From Hordeum vulgare subsp. vulgare (Eukaryota; Streptophyta; Magnoliopsida; Poales; Poaceae), in NCBI RefSeq assembly GCF_904849725.1, contig NC_058520.1, positions 539,886,083 through 539,950,082 of the forward strand: a stretch of 64,000 bases of DNA, written 5' to 3'. Below the pieces are notes generated by a model. That model worked only from the letters and a program-made list of their open reading frames with translations. It ran no database searches and was not told the origin of the DNA. This document shows positions 34,525-45,941 of this stretch, piece by piece (position 1 is the stretch's first letter; each line of letters opens with the position of its first letter). The position numbers and the translations under genes were made by a program.

Positions 34525-34800
34525 TATGTGAGTGTGTGTGTGTGTGTGCAAGTATATGTGTGTGCACTAGTGTGTGTAGGTGGGGAGTGCACCAGTGTGT
34601 GTATGTGTGTGTGTGCACATGAGTGAGTGTGTGCATATATGTGAGTGTGTGTGTGCATGTGGTTGCACATGCACATGTGCAAGAGGGCCTAGCCCCTCAT
34701 GTTGCACCTTGTGGTGTGTGTGTGTGTGAGCACATATGTGAGTGTAGGTGCTCATGCATGTGTGTGTGTGGACATGGGTGCACATATGCACTTGTGCATG
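34525..34800. repeat. (TG)n-rich microsatellite tracts
   Basis: Interrupted TGTG/CATG runs, including tgtgtgtgtgtgtg at 34535-34548, alternate with CACATG and ATATGTGAGTG words. They produce spurious Cys/Val/His-rich open frames on both strands. Alternating purine-pyrimidine DNA of this kind can adopt Z-form. Confidence 0.8.
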
Positions 34801-36504
34801 AGGGCTAACCCCTCATGCTTGCCACTATGGTCTGATGTAGTGGTGTATGGGATTGGTGTGTGCATATGTAGGAGTAGTTGATGCTACAAGTGATAATTTA
34901 CATGCGATATTGTTCCTACATGCCTTGTTGGATTCTAGGGTTGTTTTTCGAGCTAGCTTTGTGCCTAGATGCTACATGCAAGTACCCATGTATTATATAT
35001 GGTTTTGGGGTAGAATCATCCCAGGAATCCATTGGTGGAATCAGATTTCACTTTAGAGAAACTTCATAAACAGTCATTTTTTCTGTCTTGATGCCATGTT
35101 TAGTGCTTTGTATTATATGGTGCCTTGACCCTATGAGGATGAATCCTTGATGTGGCAGTAGTGGGTGAACCCCTCTACAACAGGGGATCTTTGTTTTGTT
35201 CATGAGAATTTGTATGCACCTTTTGTGCCTTGTCAAAGTTGACACTTGGCTGAAACTGACAGCTTTGTGAAAATCTGTGATTTTCACTAAGTGTGAGAAT
35301 CTGCTGTTATTTTCTTCCCCTGTTGATTTGGTTGCACTAGCTCCTGGGTTGGGAGTCAGCCCATGCAACAAACTAAAGTTTGTGAGCTTTTGTGTTTGTC
35401 TGGCTCCCTGTTAAATTTCATGCTTATTCACTTCCTGTATATATCATTTTGGAGGCTGCCAAAATGCTTCAGAGCATAAGCAGCTAGTGAAAATCTGAGA
35501 TTTTCACTAATTCCCAGAATCTGTAATTTTTGTCCAAGTTAGTGCATGTAGTTCTGCTCATGTGTGACTCTTTTGTATTAACTTCTTGCACAGACTTGTA
35601 GAGCTTTTGAATGGCTTTTGCCTCATATCTTGTTTGCCCCATTTGGATGACTGTACATACTTTAAATGTTGTGGACAAACTGCTATGACGCTGTTAAAAA
35701 CAAATTGCATGTTTTAGTTGATTTGAAGCTTGTGTGGGCATTGTTGATGGTGTGGTGTGTTTCCATGCACCACCCCACTTATATTGTGTGGGCAGGACCC
35801 AACATTGATCTTAATTTGCTAACCACCTAATAATAACTTGCATAGGGAATAGCTACCCGAGTATTTGATCAACAACCCGGGCCAGTGCTCCTCATGAGTG
35901 TTGGTCCAAATTGAGCAGATTATGGGGCCACCACGGGGCAACTCGAGGTTTGGTTTAACCCGTAGTGTGACTCACCCGTCGTGTCCTGAGACTGAGATAC
36001 GCGGCTCTTATCGGGGTCATCGACATGATGGGAGGTCCTTCTAGATTTGTCTTACCTTAGCGATATATCTTGCGTATAGGAATCCCGGTGAAACTTTGGG
36101 TCTCCTCAAAGTTGAGGTTTTCCTCTAAGGAATCCGACGAGATCATGAGATTTGTGATAGAGGATTACTTTGCGGCCCGTGGGAGTTTGTGATGGACTAG
36201 TTGGAGCACCCCTGCAGTGTTTAATCTTTCGAAAAGCCGTGTCCGCGGTTATGTGGCAAACATTGATAATTTGTTAACATCCGGTTCTAGACAACTTAAA
36301 GTAACTCTAATAAACATGCCAACTATGTGCGTAACCGTGACTGTCTCCTTTGAAGATCTCTCTACGATCGGGAACACGGTGGGGTTATGTTTCACATAAT
36401 TAGGTGTTCAGGATCACTTAGTGATCATCTAGTCTTCGATCGCTCGCGTAGACCACCATATAAATTACTCTGATCATCGTAAGTTAGCCACCATATATGC
36501 TTAG

Positions 36505-36720
36505 GTTGCTGCAAACCTATACACTAAACCTTCCTCACCTAATAACTTGACTAGTTTCGGTACCAAGGTCGTTAGATTGCTGAGTCCCCGTGGCTCACAG
36601 ATTACTTCAACCCCAACAGGTTCAGGTACGCCCGATGCAGGAGATCCTGATGGCAACGAGCTGAAGTGGGAGTACGATGAGGACTCTGACCGTTTGTATG
36701 TGAAATATCCGGAAGACTGA
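36505..36720 (+). other. Short acidic open frame at the 3' side of the solo LTR
   Basis: A 71-codon stop-free frame ends TGA at 36718-36720. There is no ATG near its start. The C-terminal half is markedly acidic and coding-like (GDPDGNELKWEYDEDSDR then LYVKYPED). It is followed by GC-richer sequence, an AT-rich tail and the LTR end. It may be a remnant exon or peptide carried in the LTR, but no function is assigned. Confidence 0.4.
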
Positions 36721-37996
36721 GGCCGTGGTCGTGATCGTGGGCTAGCATACGAGATGTGTTAGATCATCTGTTTTCTGTTTAAAGTTTGTAGCTGGACTTG
36801 CTGCTACTCTGAATAATGTGTGTCTGTAAGCTATGATATATTCTTAACAGATGGCAAGTGTATGCCCTACTTGTTAATCTTTATTTATGTAATGTGATGA
36901 TTATCCCGTTTGCGAAACGCATAGATACGCCCCTTTCCCCTTTTGAGGCCTCGCCCCCAAATAAGGAAATGTTTGTATCTTAGTCGTTACAAGCTGTTGG
37001 TTATTGACCAGAGAGTGTCTCGGGTCATGTCTGCATAGTTCTCGAACCCGCAGGGTCTGCACACTTAAGGTTCGGTGACGTTTCGGTATAGTTGAGTTAT
37101 ATGTGTTGGTGACCGAAGGTTGTTGGGAGTCCCGTATGATATCCCGGACATCACGAGGGTTTCTGGAATGTTCCGGATACGAAGATTGATATATAGGAAG
37201 TCCTGTTTTGGTCACCGGAAAAGTTTCGGGCTCATCGGTAGTGTACCGGGAGTGCTGGGAGGGGTGCGTGGGACCATCGGGAGGGGTGTCATGCCCCAAG
37301 GGGCCTCACGGGCTGTGTGAAGAGATAAACCAGCCCCTAGTGGGCTGGAATAAGTTCCCACTAAGGACCATAAGGTTTGAGAAGGAAAAAAACAAGGTGG
37401 AAAGAGTTTCCAAGTGGGAAGGAGGAATCCTACTCCAAATAGGATTGGAGTAGGACTCCTCCTCCTCTCCCTTGCGCAAGGGAGGAGAAGGCTGCCCTAG
37501 GGTGCAGTCCTCTCCCTCCTCTCCTCCTATATATACTAAAGGTTTTCAGGGTTTTTGGACAACAGAAAACAGCCACGTGCTGCCCTCTCTCTCTAGATCT
37601 GTTTCTCCTCTAGTTTCAGCGGTGCTTAGGCGAAGCCCTGCTGGAATAGCACCACCAACACTAGCACCACGCCGTCGTGCTGGAGAACTCATCTACCTCT
37701 CCGCCCCTCTTGCTGGATCAAGAAGGTGGAGATCGTCATCAAGATGTAAGTCTGCGGAACGCGGAGGTGCCGTCCGTTGGGCACTTGATCAGGACAGATC
37801 GTGGGACGGATCGTGAGACGGTTCGTGGGACGGATCGTGAAGACGTACCACTACATCATCCGCGTTTATTAACGCTTCTGCTTAGTGATTTACAAGGGTA
37901 TGTGGATCCGATCTCCCTCTCGTAGATGATCATCACCATGATAGGTCTTCGTGTGCGTAGGAATTTTTTTTGTTTCCTATGCAACGTTCCCCAACA

Positions 37997-40900
37997 GTGG
38001 CATCATGAGCTAGGTTCATGCGTAGATGAAATCTCGAGTAGAACACAAAAGAGTTTTTGGGCGTTGATTTTCTTTTGGCTGTCCTCATTAGTCTTTTCTC
38101 GATTCAGCGGTATTGTTGGATTGAAGCGGCCCGGACCAACCTTACTCGTACGCTTACGAGAGACCGGTTTCATCGACTAATATGCAACTTGTTGCATAAA
38201 GATGACTGGTGGGTGCCTGTTTCTTCAACTTTAGTTGAATCGGATTTGACCGAGGTGGTTCTTGGAGAAGGTTAAATAGCAAATTGCATATCACCGTTGT
38301 GGCTTTTTGTAAGTAAGATGCGATCATACTGGATACCCATAGCAACCACGTAAAACATGCAACAATAAATTAGAGGACGTCTAACTTGTTTTTGCAGGGT
38401 ATGCATGTGATGTGATATGGCCAATGACATGATATGATATATTGGATGTATGAGATGATCATGTTGTAGTAGTTAAATATCGACTTGCACGTCGACGCTA
38501 CGACAACCTGAAGGGGCCATAGGGTTGTCTTTAAACTAACGTTTGCACTTGCAGATGTGTTTACTATATTGCTAGGTAGTAGTTGTAGTAGTAATAGCAT
38601 AGATAGCACGACAACCTCCATGGCGGCACGATGATTGAGACCATGATGATGGAGATCATGGTGTGGCGCCGGTGACGATGAAGATCATGTCGGTGCTTTG
38701 GTGATGGAGATCAAGAAGCACAAGATCATGGCCATATCATGTCACTTATGATTTGCATGTGATGTTAATCCTTTTATGCACCTTATTTTGCTTAGAACGA
38801 CGGTAACATTATAAGGTGACCCCTCACTAAAATTTCAAGATAAAATCGTGTTCTCCCTGACTGTGCACCGTTGCGACAGTTCGTCGTTTTGAGACACCAC
38901 ATGATGATCGGGTGTGATAGACTCAACGTTCACATACAACAGGTGCAAAGCAGTTGCACACGCGGAACACTCGGGTTAAACTTGACGAGCCTAGCATGTA
39001 CAGAAATGGCCTCGGAACACAAGAGACCGAAAGATCGAGCATGAATCATATAGTTGATATGATCAACATGGAGATCTTCACCACTGAAACTATACTCAAC
39101 TCATGTGATGATCGGACTTGAGTTAGTGGATTTGGATCGCGCGCCACTCGAATGACTAGAGGGATGTCTATTTGAGTGGGAGTTCTTAAGTAGTATGATT
39201 AATTGAACTCATTATCATGAACATAGTCAAAAGGTCTTTGCAAATTATGTTGTAGCTTGCGCTGTAGCTCTACTGTTTTTAGATATGTTCCTAGAGAAAA
39301 TTTAGTTGAAAGATGATAGTAGCAATTACGCGGACTGGGTCCGTAAACTGGGGATTGTCCTCATTGCTGCACATAAGGCCTATGTCCTTAATGCACCGCT
39401 CAGTGTGCTAAACCAAGAGCGTCGCATGTAGATGTTGCAAACATCTGACATACACGTTTTTGATGACTACATGATAGTTAAGTGCGTAATGCTTAAACGG
39501 CTTAGAAGTAAGGCACCGAAGACGTTTTGAACATCATGGAACATATGAGATGTTCTAAGAGATGAAATTGGGATTTCATGCTCGTGCCCTTGTTGAGAGG
39601 TATGAGACCTCCTTCAAGATTCTTTGTCTACAAAGTAAAGGAGAAAAGCTCAATCGTTGAGCATGTGCTCAGATTGTCTGAGAGAAAATAGTTGAATCAA
39701 GTGGGAGTTAATCTTCGAGATGAGATAGTGATGGTTCTCCAAAGTCACTGCCACCAATATACTAGTGCTTCGTGATGAACTATAACATATCAAGGATAGA
39801 GATGATGATCCTTTAGCAATTCGCAATGTTTGACACTGCGAAAGTAGAAATCAAGTAGGAGCATCAGTTGTGATGGTTAGTAAAACAACTAGTTTCAGGA
39901 AGGGCAAGGGCAAGAAGGGATACTTCATGAAACGACAAACCAGTTGCTGCTCTAGTGAAGAAACCCAAGGTTGAACCCAAACTCGAGACTAAGTGCTTCT
40001 GTTATGAGGAGAACGATCACTGAGACGGAACTACCCTAGATAGTTGGTAGATGAGAAGGCTGGCAAAATCGACAAAAGTCTATTGGATATACCTGATATT
40101 GATGTGTACCTTACTAGTACTCCTAGTAGCATCAGGGTATTATATACCGGTTCAGTTGCTAAGTGTTAGTAACTCGAAATTATAGCTACATATTCAATGG
40201 ATACTAGCAAGGGTGAGGTGACGATGTGTGTTGGAAGTAATTCTAAGGTTCATGTGATCAAACATCGCACACTCCCTCTACCATCGGGATTAGTGTTAAA
40301 CCTAAATAATTGTTATTTGGAGATTGCATTGAGCATGAACATGATTAGATCGTGTTTATTGCAATACGATTATTCATTTAAAGAGAATAATGGTTATTCT
40401 ATTTGCGTGAATAAATACCTTCAATGGTTTATTGAATCTCGATCGTAGTGCTACACATGTTCATAATGTTGATGCCAAAAGATATAAACTAGTAATGATA
40501 GTACCACTTACTTGTGGCACTGCCGCTTGAGTCATGTTGGTATAAAATGCATGAAGAAGCTCCATGCTGATGGATCTTTGTACTCACTCATTTTTGAAAT
40601 GTTTGAGACATGCAAACCATACCTATTGGTATAAACGCATGAAGAAACTCCATGCAGATGGATCGTTTGGACTCACTTGATTTTGAATCACTTGAAACAT
40701 GCAAATCAACCACATGGGCAAGATGACTGAAGGCCTCGTTTTCCAGTGAGATGGAACTAGAATGTAACTTATTGGAAGTAAAACATTTGGATGTATGCAG
40801 TCCAATGAGTGCTGAGGCACACATTGGATATCGTTATGTTCTTACTTCACAGATGATTTGAGTAGATACTAGTGTATTTGCTTGATGAAACACACATCTG

Positions 40901-43041
40901 AATTATTGAAAGGTTCAAGTAGTTTTAGAGTGAAGTTGAAGATCGTCGTGACAATAGGGTAACATGTCTATGATATGATCATAGAGATGAATATCTGAGT
41001 TGCGAGTTTGGTACACAATTAAGACAAATGTGAAAGTTGTCTCACATCTCATGACACCTAGAACACCATAGTGTGATGGTGTGTCCGAACGTCATAGCCG
41101 TGCCCTATTTGATATGGTGCATACTATGATGTCTCTTATCGAATTACCACTATCGTTTATGGGTTATGCATTAGAGACAACCACATTCACTTTAAATAGG
41201 GCACCACATATTTCCGTTGAGATGACACCATATGAACTATGGTTTGGAGAAACCTAAGCTATCGTTTCTTAAAAGTTTGGGGCTGCGATGCTTATCTGGA
41301 AAAGTTTCAGCATGATAAGCTCGAGCCCAAAGTGGATAAATGCATCTTCATAGGACATCCAAAACAGTTGGGTATACCTCCTATCTCAGATTCTGGAGCA
41401 AAGTGTTTGTTTCTAGAAACGGGTCCTTTCTCAACGAAAAGTTTCTCTCAAAAGAATTTAGTGGGAGGGTGGTGGAACTTGATGAGGTTACTGAACCGTC
41501 ACTTCAACGAGTGTGTAGAAGAGCGCATGAAGTTGTTCCCGTGGCGCCTACGCCAATTGAAGTGGAAACTTATGATAATGATCATTAAGCTTCAGATCAA
41601 GTTACTACAAACCTCGTATGTCGAGAAGGTCACGTACTGCTACAGAGTGGTATGCTAACCCTGTTTTGGAGGTCATGTTGTTGAACAACAATGAACCTAC
41701 GAGCTATGGAGAAGCAATGGTGGGCCCGGATTCCGGCAAATCGCTGGAGGCCATGAAATCCGAGAGAGGATCCGTGTATACAAACAAAGTATAGACAATG
41801 ATCTTTAAAAGGAAGACAGACGATGATGGTGAAAAGTCACCATTGAGAAAAGCTCGACTTGTCGCAAAGATGTTTCCGACAAGTTCAAAGATTTGACTAT
41901 GATGAGACTTTCTCACTCGTAGCGATGCTAAAAGTTTGTTGGAATTATTTTAGCAGTTGTTGCATTGTTTATGAAATATTGCACATAGGATGTCAAAACA
42001 TTGTTTCCTCGATGGTTTCCTTGAGGAAAGGTTGATTGTGATACAACGAGAAGGTTTTTTCGATCCTAAGGATACTAACAAATATGCAAGCTCCAACGAT
42101 CCTTCTATGGACTGGTGCGAGCATCTCGGAATTGGAATATACGCTTTGATGAGACGATCAAAGCTTTTGGGTTTATATAAAGCTTATGAGAAACTTGTAT
42201 TTCCAAAGAAGTGAGTGGGAGCACTATAGAATTTCTGATAAGTATATATGGTTGACATATTGTTGATCGGAAGTAATGTAGAATTTCTGGAAAGCATAAA
42301 GGGTTGTTTGAAAGGAGTTTTTCAAAGGAAAACCTGGATAGAGCTACTTGAACATTGTGCATCAAGATCTATGGCGATAGATCAAGACGCTTAATAAGAA
42401 CTTTCAACGAAATGCATGCCCTGACAAGTTTTGAAGAAGTTCAAAATAGATCGGCAAAGAAGGAGTTCTTGGCTGTGTTGTAAGGTGTAAATTTGAGTAA
42501 CACTCAAAGCCCGACCACGGTAGAAGAAAGAGGAAGGGCGAAGGTCGTCCCCTATGCCTTAGCCGTAGGCTCTAAAGTATGACATGCTTTCTACCGCACC
42601 TGATGTGTGCCTTGCCATGAGTCTGTCAAGGGGTACGAAAGAGTGATCCAAGTTTGAATCACTGAACAGCAGTCAAAGTTATCCTTAGTAACTAGTGGAC
42701 TAAGGAATTTTTCTCGATTATGGAGGTGATTAAAGAGTTCATCGTAAAGGGGTACGTTGATGCAAGATTTGACACTAATCCGAATAACTCTCAGTAGTAA
42801 AACGGATTCATATAGTGGAGCAGTCATTTGGAATAGTTCCAAATGGTGCGTGGTAGCAACATCTATAGGATGATCTAGAGATTTGTAAAGCACACACGGA
42901 TATGAAAAGGTTCAAACCCATTGACTAAAACCTATTTCACAAGCAAGATATTATCAAACCCCATAACTGTATGGGTGTTAGGTTCATTACAATCACATAG
43001 TGATGTGAACTAGATTATTGACTCCAGTGCATGTGGGAGAC
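37997..43041 (+). pseudogene. Decayed Copia gag-pol (Angela type), plus-strand copy
   Basis: Order: gag about 39.3-40.0 kb; protease/pre-integrase 40.06-40.86 kb (open piece 40197-40448 with LPLPSGLVLNLNNCYL); integrase to about 41.47 kb (41239-41658 includes KVDKCIFIGHPKQLG); RT/RNase H remnants 41.5-43.0 kb (EGFFDPKDTNK near 42051). The RT catalytic YVDD region near 42225-42260 is scrambled by indels. A tandem duplication of about 88 bp lies in the pre-integrase zone (40540-40627 and 40628-40714), absent from the other copy. Many stops and frameshifts are present. No intact protein is possible. Confidence 0.8.
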
Positions 43042-44812
43042 TGTTGGAAATATGCCCTATAAATTGGTTGTTATTATATTTCCTTGTTCATGATAATCGT
43101 TTATTATCCATGCTAGAATTGTATTGATTGGAAACTCAAATACATGTGTGGATACATAGACAACACAGTGTCCCTAGTGAGCATCTAGTTGACTAGCTCG
43201 TTGATCAAAGATGGTCAAGGTTTCCTGGCCATAGACAAGTGTTGTCACTTGATGACGGGATCACATCATTAGGAGAATGATGTGATGGACAAGACCGAGA
43301 CTATGAACGTAGCATATGATCGTGTCAGTTTATTGCTACTGTTTTTCTGCATGTGTATGACCATGAGATCATTCAACTCCCGGACACCGGAGAAATGCCT
43401 TGTTTGTATCAAATGTTGCAATGTAACTGGGTGTCTATAAAGGTGCTCTACAGGTATCTCCAAAGGTGTGTGTTGAGTTGGCATGGATCAAGACTGGGAT
43501 TTTTCACTCCGTGTGACAGAGAGGTATCTCGGGGCCCACTCGGTAATACAACATCACAACAAGCCTTGCAAGCAATGTGACTAAGGAGTTGCTCATGGGA
43601 TCTTGTATTACGGAACGAGTAAATAGACTTGCCGGTAACAATATTGAACTAGGTATGGAGATACCGATGATCGAATCTCGGGCAAATAACATACCGAAGG
43701 ACAAAGGGAATAGTATACGGGATTATATGAATCCTTGACATACAGGTTCAAGCGATAGAGATCTTCATAGAATATTTAGGAGCCAATATGGACATCTAGG
43801 TCCCGCTCTTGGTTATTGACCGGGGAGTATCTCAGGTCATGTCTGCATAGTTCTCGAACCTGCAGGGTCTGCACACTTAAGGTTCGGTGATGTTTCGGTA
43901 TAGTTGAGTTATATGTGTTGGTGACCGAAGGTTGTTCAGAGTCCCGGATGAGATCACGGACGTCATGAGGGTTTCCGGAATGGTCCGGAAACAAAGATTG
44001 ATATATAGGTAGTTCTATTTTGGTCACCGGAAAAGTTTCGGGCTCATCGGTAGTGTACCGGGAGTGCGGGGAGGGGTGCCTCGAACCATCGGGAGGGGTG
44101 TCACGCCCCAAGGGGCCTCATGGGCTGTGGGAAGAGACAAACCAGTCGCTAGTGGGCTGGAATAAGTTCCCACTAAGTCCCATAAGGTTTGAGAAGGAAA
44201 AAAAACAAGGTGGAAAGAGTTTCCAAGTGGGAAGGAGGAATCCTACTCCAAATAGGATTAGACTAGGATCCTCCTCTCCCTTGCTCAAGGGAAAAGAAGG
44301 CTGCCCAAGGGCGCAACCCTATCCCTCCTCTCCTCCTATATATACTAAGGGTTTTGAGGGTTTTTGAACAACAGAAAACAGCCACGTGCCGCCCTCTCTC
44401 TAGATCTGTTTCTCCTCTAGTTTCAACGGTGCTTAGGCGAAGCCCTGCTGGAATAGCACCGCAACCACCACCACGCCGTCGTGCTGGAGAATTCATCTAC
44501 CTCTCCGCCTCCTCTTGCTGGATCAAGAAGGCTGAGATCGTCATCAAGCTGTACGTGTGCGGAACACGGAGGTGCCGTCCGTTCGGCACTTGATCGGGAC
44601 GGATCATGGCACGGATCGTGAAACGGATCGTGGGACGGTTCGTGGGACGGATCGTGAAGACGTACCACTACATCAACCGCGTTTATTAACGCTTCCGCTT
44701 AGCGATCTACAAGGGTATGTGGATCCGATCTCCCTCTTGTAGATGATCATCACCATGATAGGTCTTCGTGTGCGTAGGAAATTTTTTGTTTCCCATGCAA
44801 CGTTCCCCAACA
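43042..44812 (+). repeat. 3' LTR of the plus-strand Angela element
   Basis: 1771 bp, TGTTGGAAATATGCCC to GTTCCCCAACA, with a TATA box CTCCTATATATACTAAGGG near 44332. The right end abuts AGATC (44813-44817). Confidence 0.9.
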
Positions 44813-44817
44813 AGATC

Positions 44818-45925
44818 TTCACGAAGTAGGCGATCTCCTTGACCTTACAAACTTCATGGTTCAACTCCACGACACGAAGTAGGAGGCTCCCAAGCGACAC
44901 CTAACTAATCTAGGAGGCACCACCCTCCAAATGGTAATAGATCTGGTAGATCAATGAAATCCTTGCTCTTGTGCTTCTAAAGATAGTCTCCTCAACACAA
45001 ATCTCTTTCACACAAAATATGCATGGGTAGGAGAGGTTTATTTGGTGGAAAGCTGTTTGGGGAGGCTAGATACCAAGATTCAAATGATAGGATTGGAATA
45101 TCTTGGTCTGAACACATGAGTAGGTGGTTCTCTCTCAGAAAATGGATCTGGAAATGAAGTGTCTGCTCTGAGTGCTTGTCCCATGAATGAGAGGTGGGTG
45201 AAGGGGTATATATAGGCATCAGCCAAAATCCAACCATTACACATAAAAGTGCAAACTCGGTGACACCAAAGTGGACAACTCGTTGGTTCCGATTAGCTCA
45301 AAGGTGTGAAATTTTGAATCTCGGTGAGACCGATATATAGAACTCGGTGGCACCGAAAAGGTGACTAACGGTCATATGGCCAAACTCGGTGGCACCGATA
45401 CTCAAACTCGGAAATTCCTATTTTGTGTATCTGGGCAACAGAATGCTGGTCACTCTGAACTCGGTAGCACCGATGCAGTTTCGGTTGCACCGATTTGTTG
45501 GGAATGGCTAGGGTTCTGCCTTAGGTTCAAACTCGGTGGATCCGATGTGGCAATGTTGGTTACACCAAATTTGTATATGTGAAACTTGACAGAGTGGATA
45601 TGCGGGAAAAATGACTAGGTATTTTGGTGTCTAACTTTGAGCATTTGAGCAATCAGTTCATTTTACCACCTCACCCCCTTTTAATAGAATTGGCTTTCCT
45701 ATGGACTCAAAAGTGATTTCTCACAAATATAAAATGAAGAGTCTTCTAGCTTGAAGCTTGAGCCTATATTTTTCCTTTCTTGCATCCAGGGGCATGTCCA
45801 CATAAACCTTAAGCCATAGCTCTTCATGGACTAAACCTGAAATATCTAGGTAAAAGTGTTTGTCCAAGAGGCAATGTATGTTGTCATGAATTATCAAAAT
45901 CACCAAGGGAGCATATGTGCTTTCA
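44818..45925 (-). repeat. Sirevirus 3' LTR, main part, with CGG palindromes
   Basis: Minus-strand LTR start is TGAAAGCACATATGC at 45925, just after a mutated polypurine tract (minus CCAAAAATGGCGAGAT, 45926-45941). A minus-strand TATA (CCTATATATACCCC) lies at 45207-45220. Between 45255 and 45560 the words CTCGGT and ACCGA recur about ten times, several as near-palindromes (ctcggtggcaccgaaaag). Sireviruses are known to carry conserved palindromic motifs of this type in their LTRs, proposed as a regulatory module. The rest of the LTR is 31543-31937. Confidence 0.7.
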
Positions 45926-45941
45926 ATCTCGCCATTTTTGG

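Larger units (their letters stand above)
32729..36991 (+). mobile_element. 4.26-kb solo LTR, Gypsy (chromovirus-like) type
   Basis: Begins TGTAATACCCCAGATG and ends AGTCGTTACA, flanked by AACTG (32724-32728) and AGCTG (36992-36996), a one-mismatch 5-bp duplication. The start does not recur within the element, so it is one long LTR without an internal domain. TGTAAYACCCC starts are typical of long-LTR chromovirus (Tekay-type) elements in cereals; the family is not determined. Inside are a GC-rich leader-like part (33300-33840), two Pol III box units (34170-34400), TG microsatellites (34525-34790) and a short acidic open frame (36505-36720). The LTR-in-LTR position dates it after the Angela insertion. 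Confidence 0.75.
31938..37996 (+). repeat. 5' LTR of the plus-strand Angela element, interrupted
   Basis: 31938-32728 and 36997-37996 are the two halves. The break lies at 'ggacatccaggtcc...ttggttattgacc', intact at 43793-43821 in the 3' LTR. A TATA box (CTCCTATATATACTAAAGG) lies near 37524-37542. The LTR end reads GTTCCCCAACA. Confidence 0.9.
31938..44812 (+). mobile_element. Angela/BARE/WIS-type Copia retrotransposon, plus strand
   Basis: The 5' LTR is 31938-37996 (about 1.79 kb without the nested 32729-36996). Primer site TGGCATCATGAGCTAGG lies at 37998, the internal region is 37997-43041, the polypurine tract 'gtgggagac' lies at 43033-43041 and the 3' LTR is 43042-44812 (1771 bp). The TSD is AGATC. 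The 3' LTR has lost about 10 bp near its start (gccctataaattgg instead of gccctagaggcaataataaattgg) and about 14 bp near 43355, so the LTRs differ mainly by indels and scattered substitutions. Coding is broken. It belongs to the same family as the copy at 20076-30474 but lies in the opposite orientation. Confidence 0.9.
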
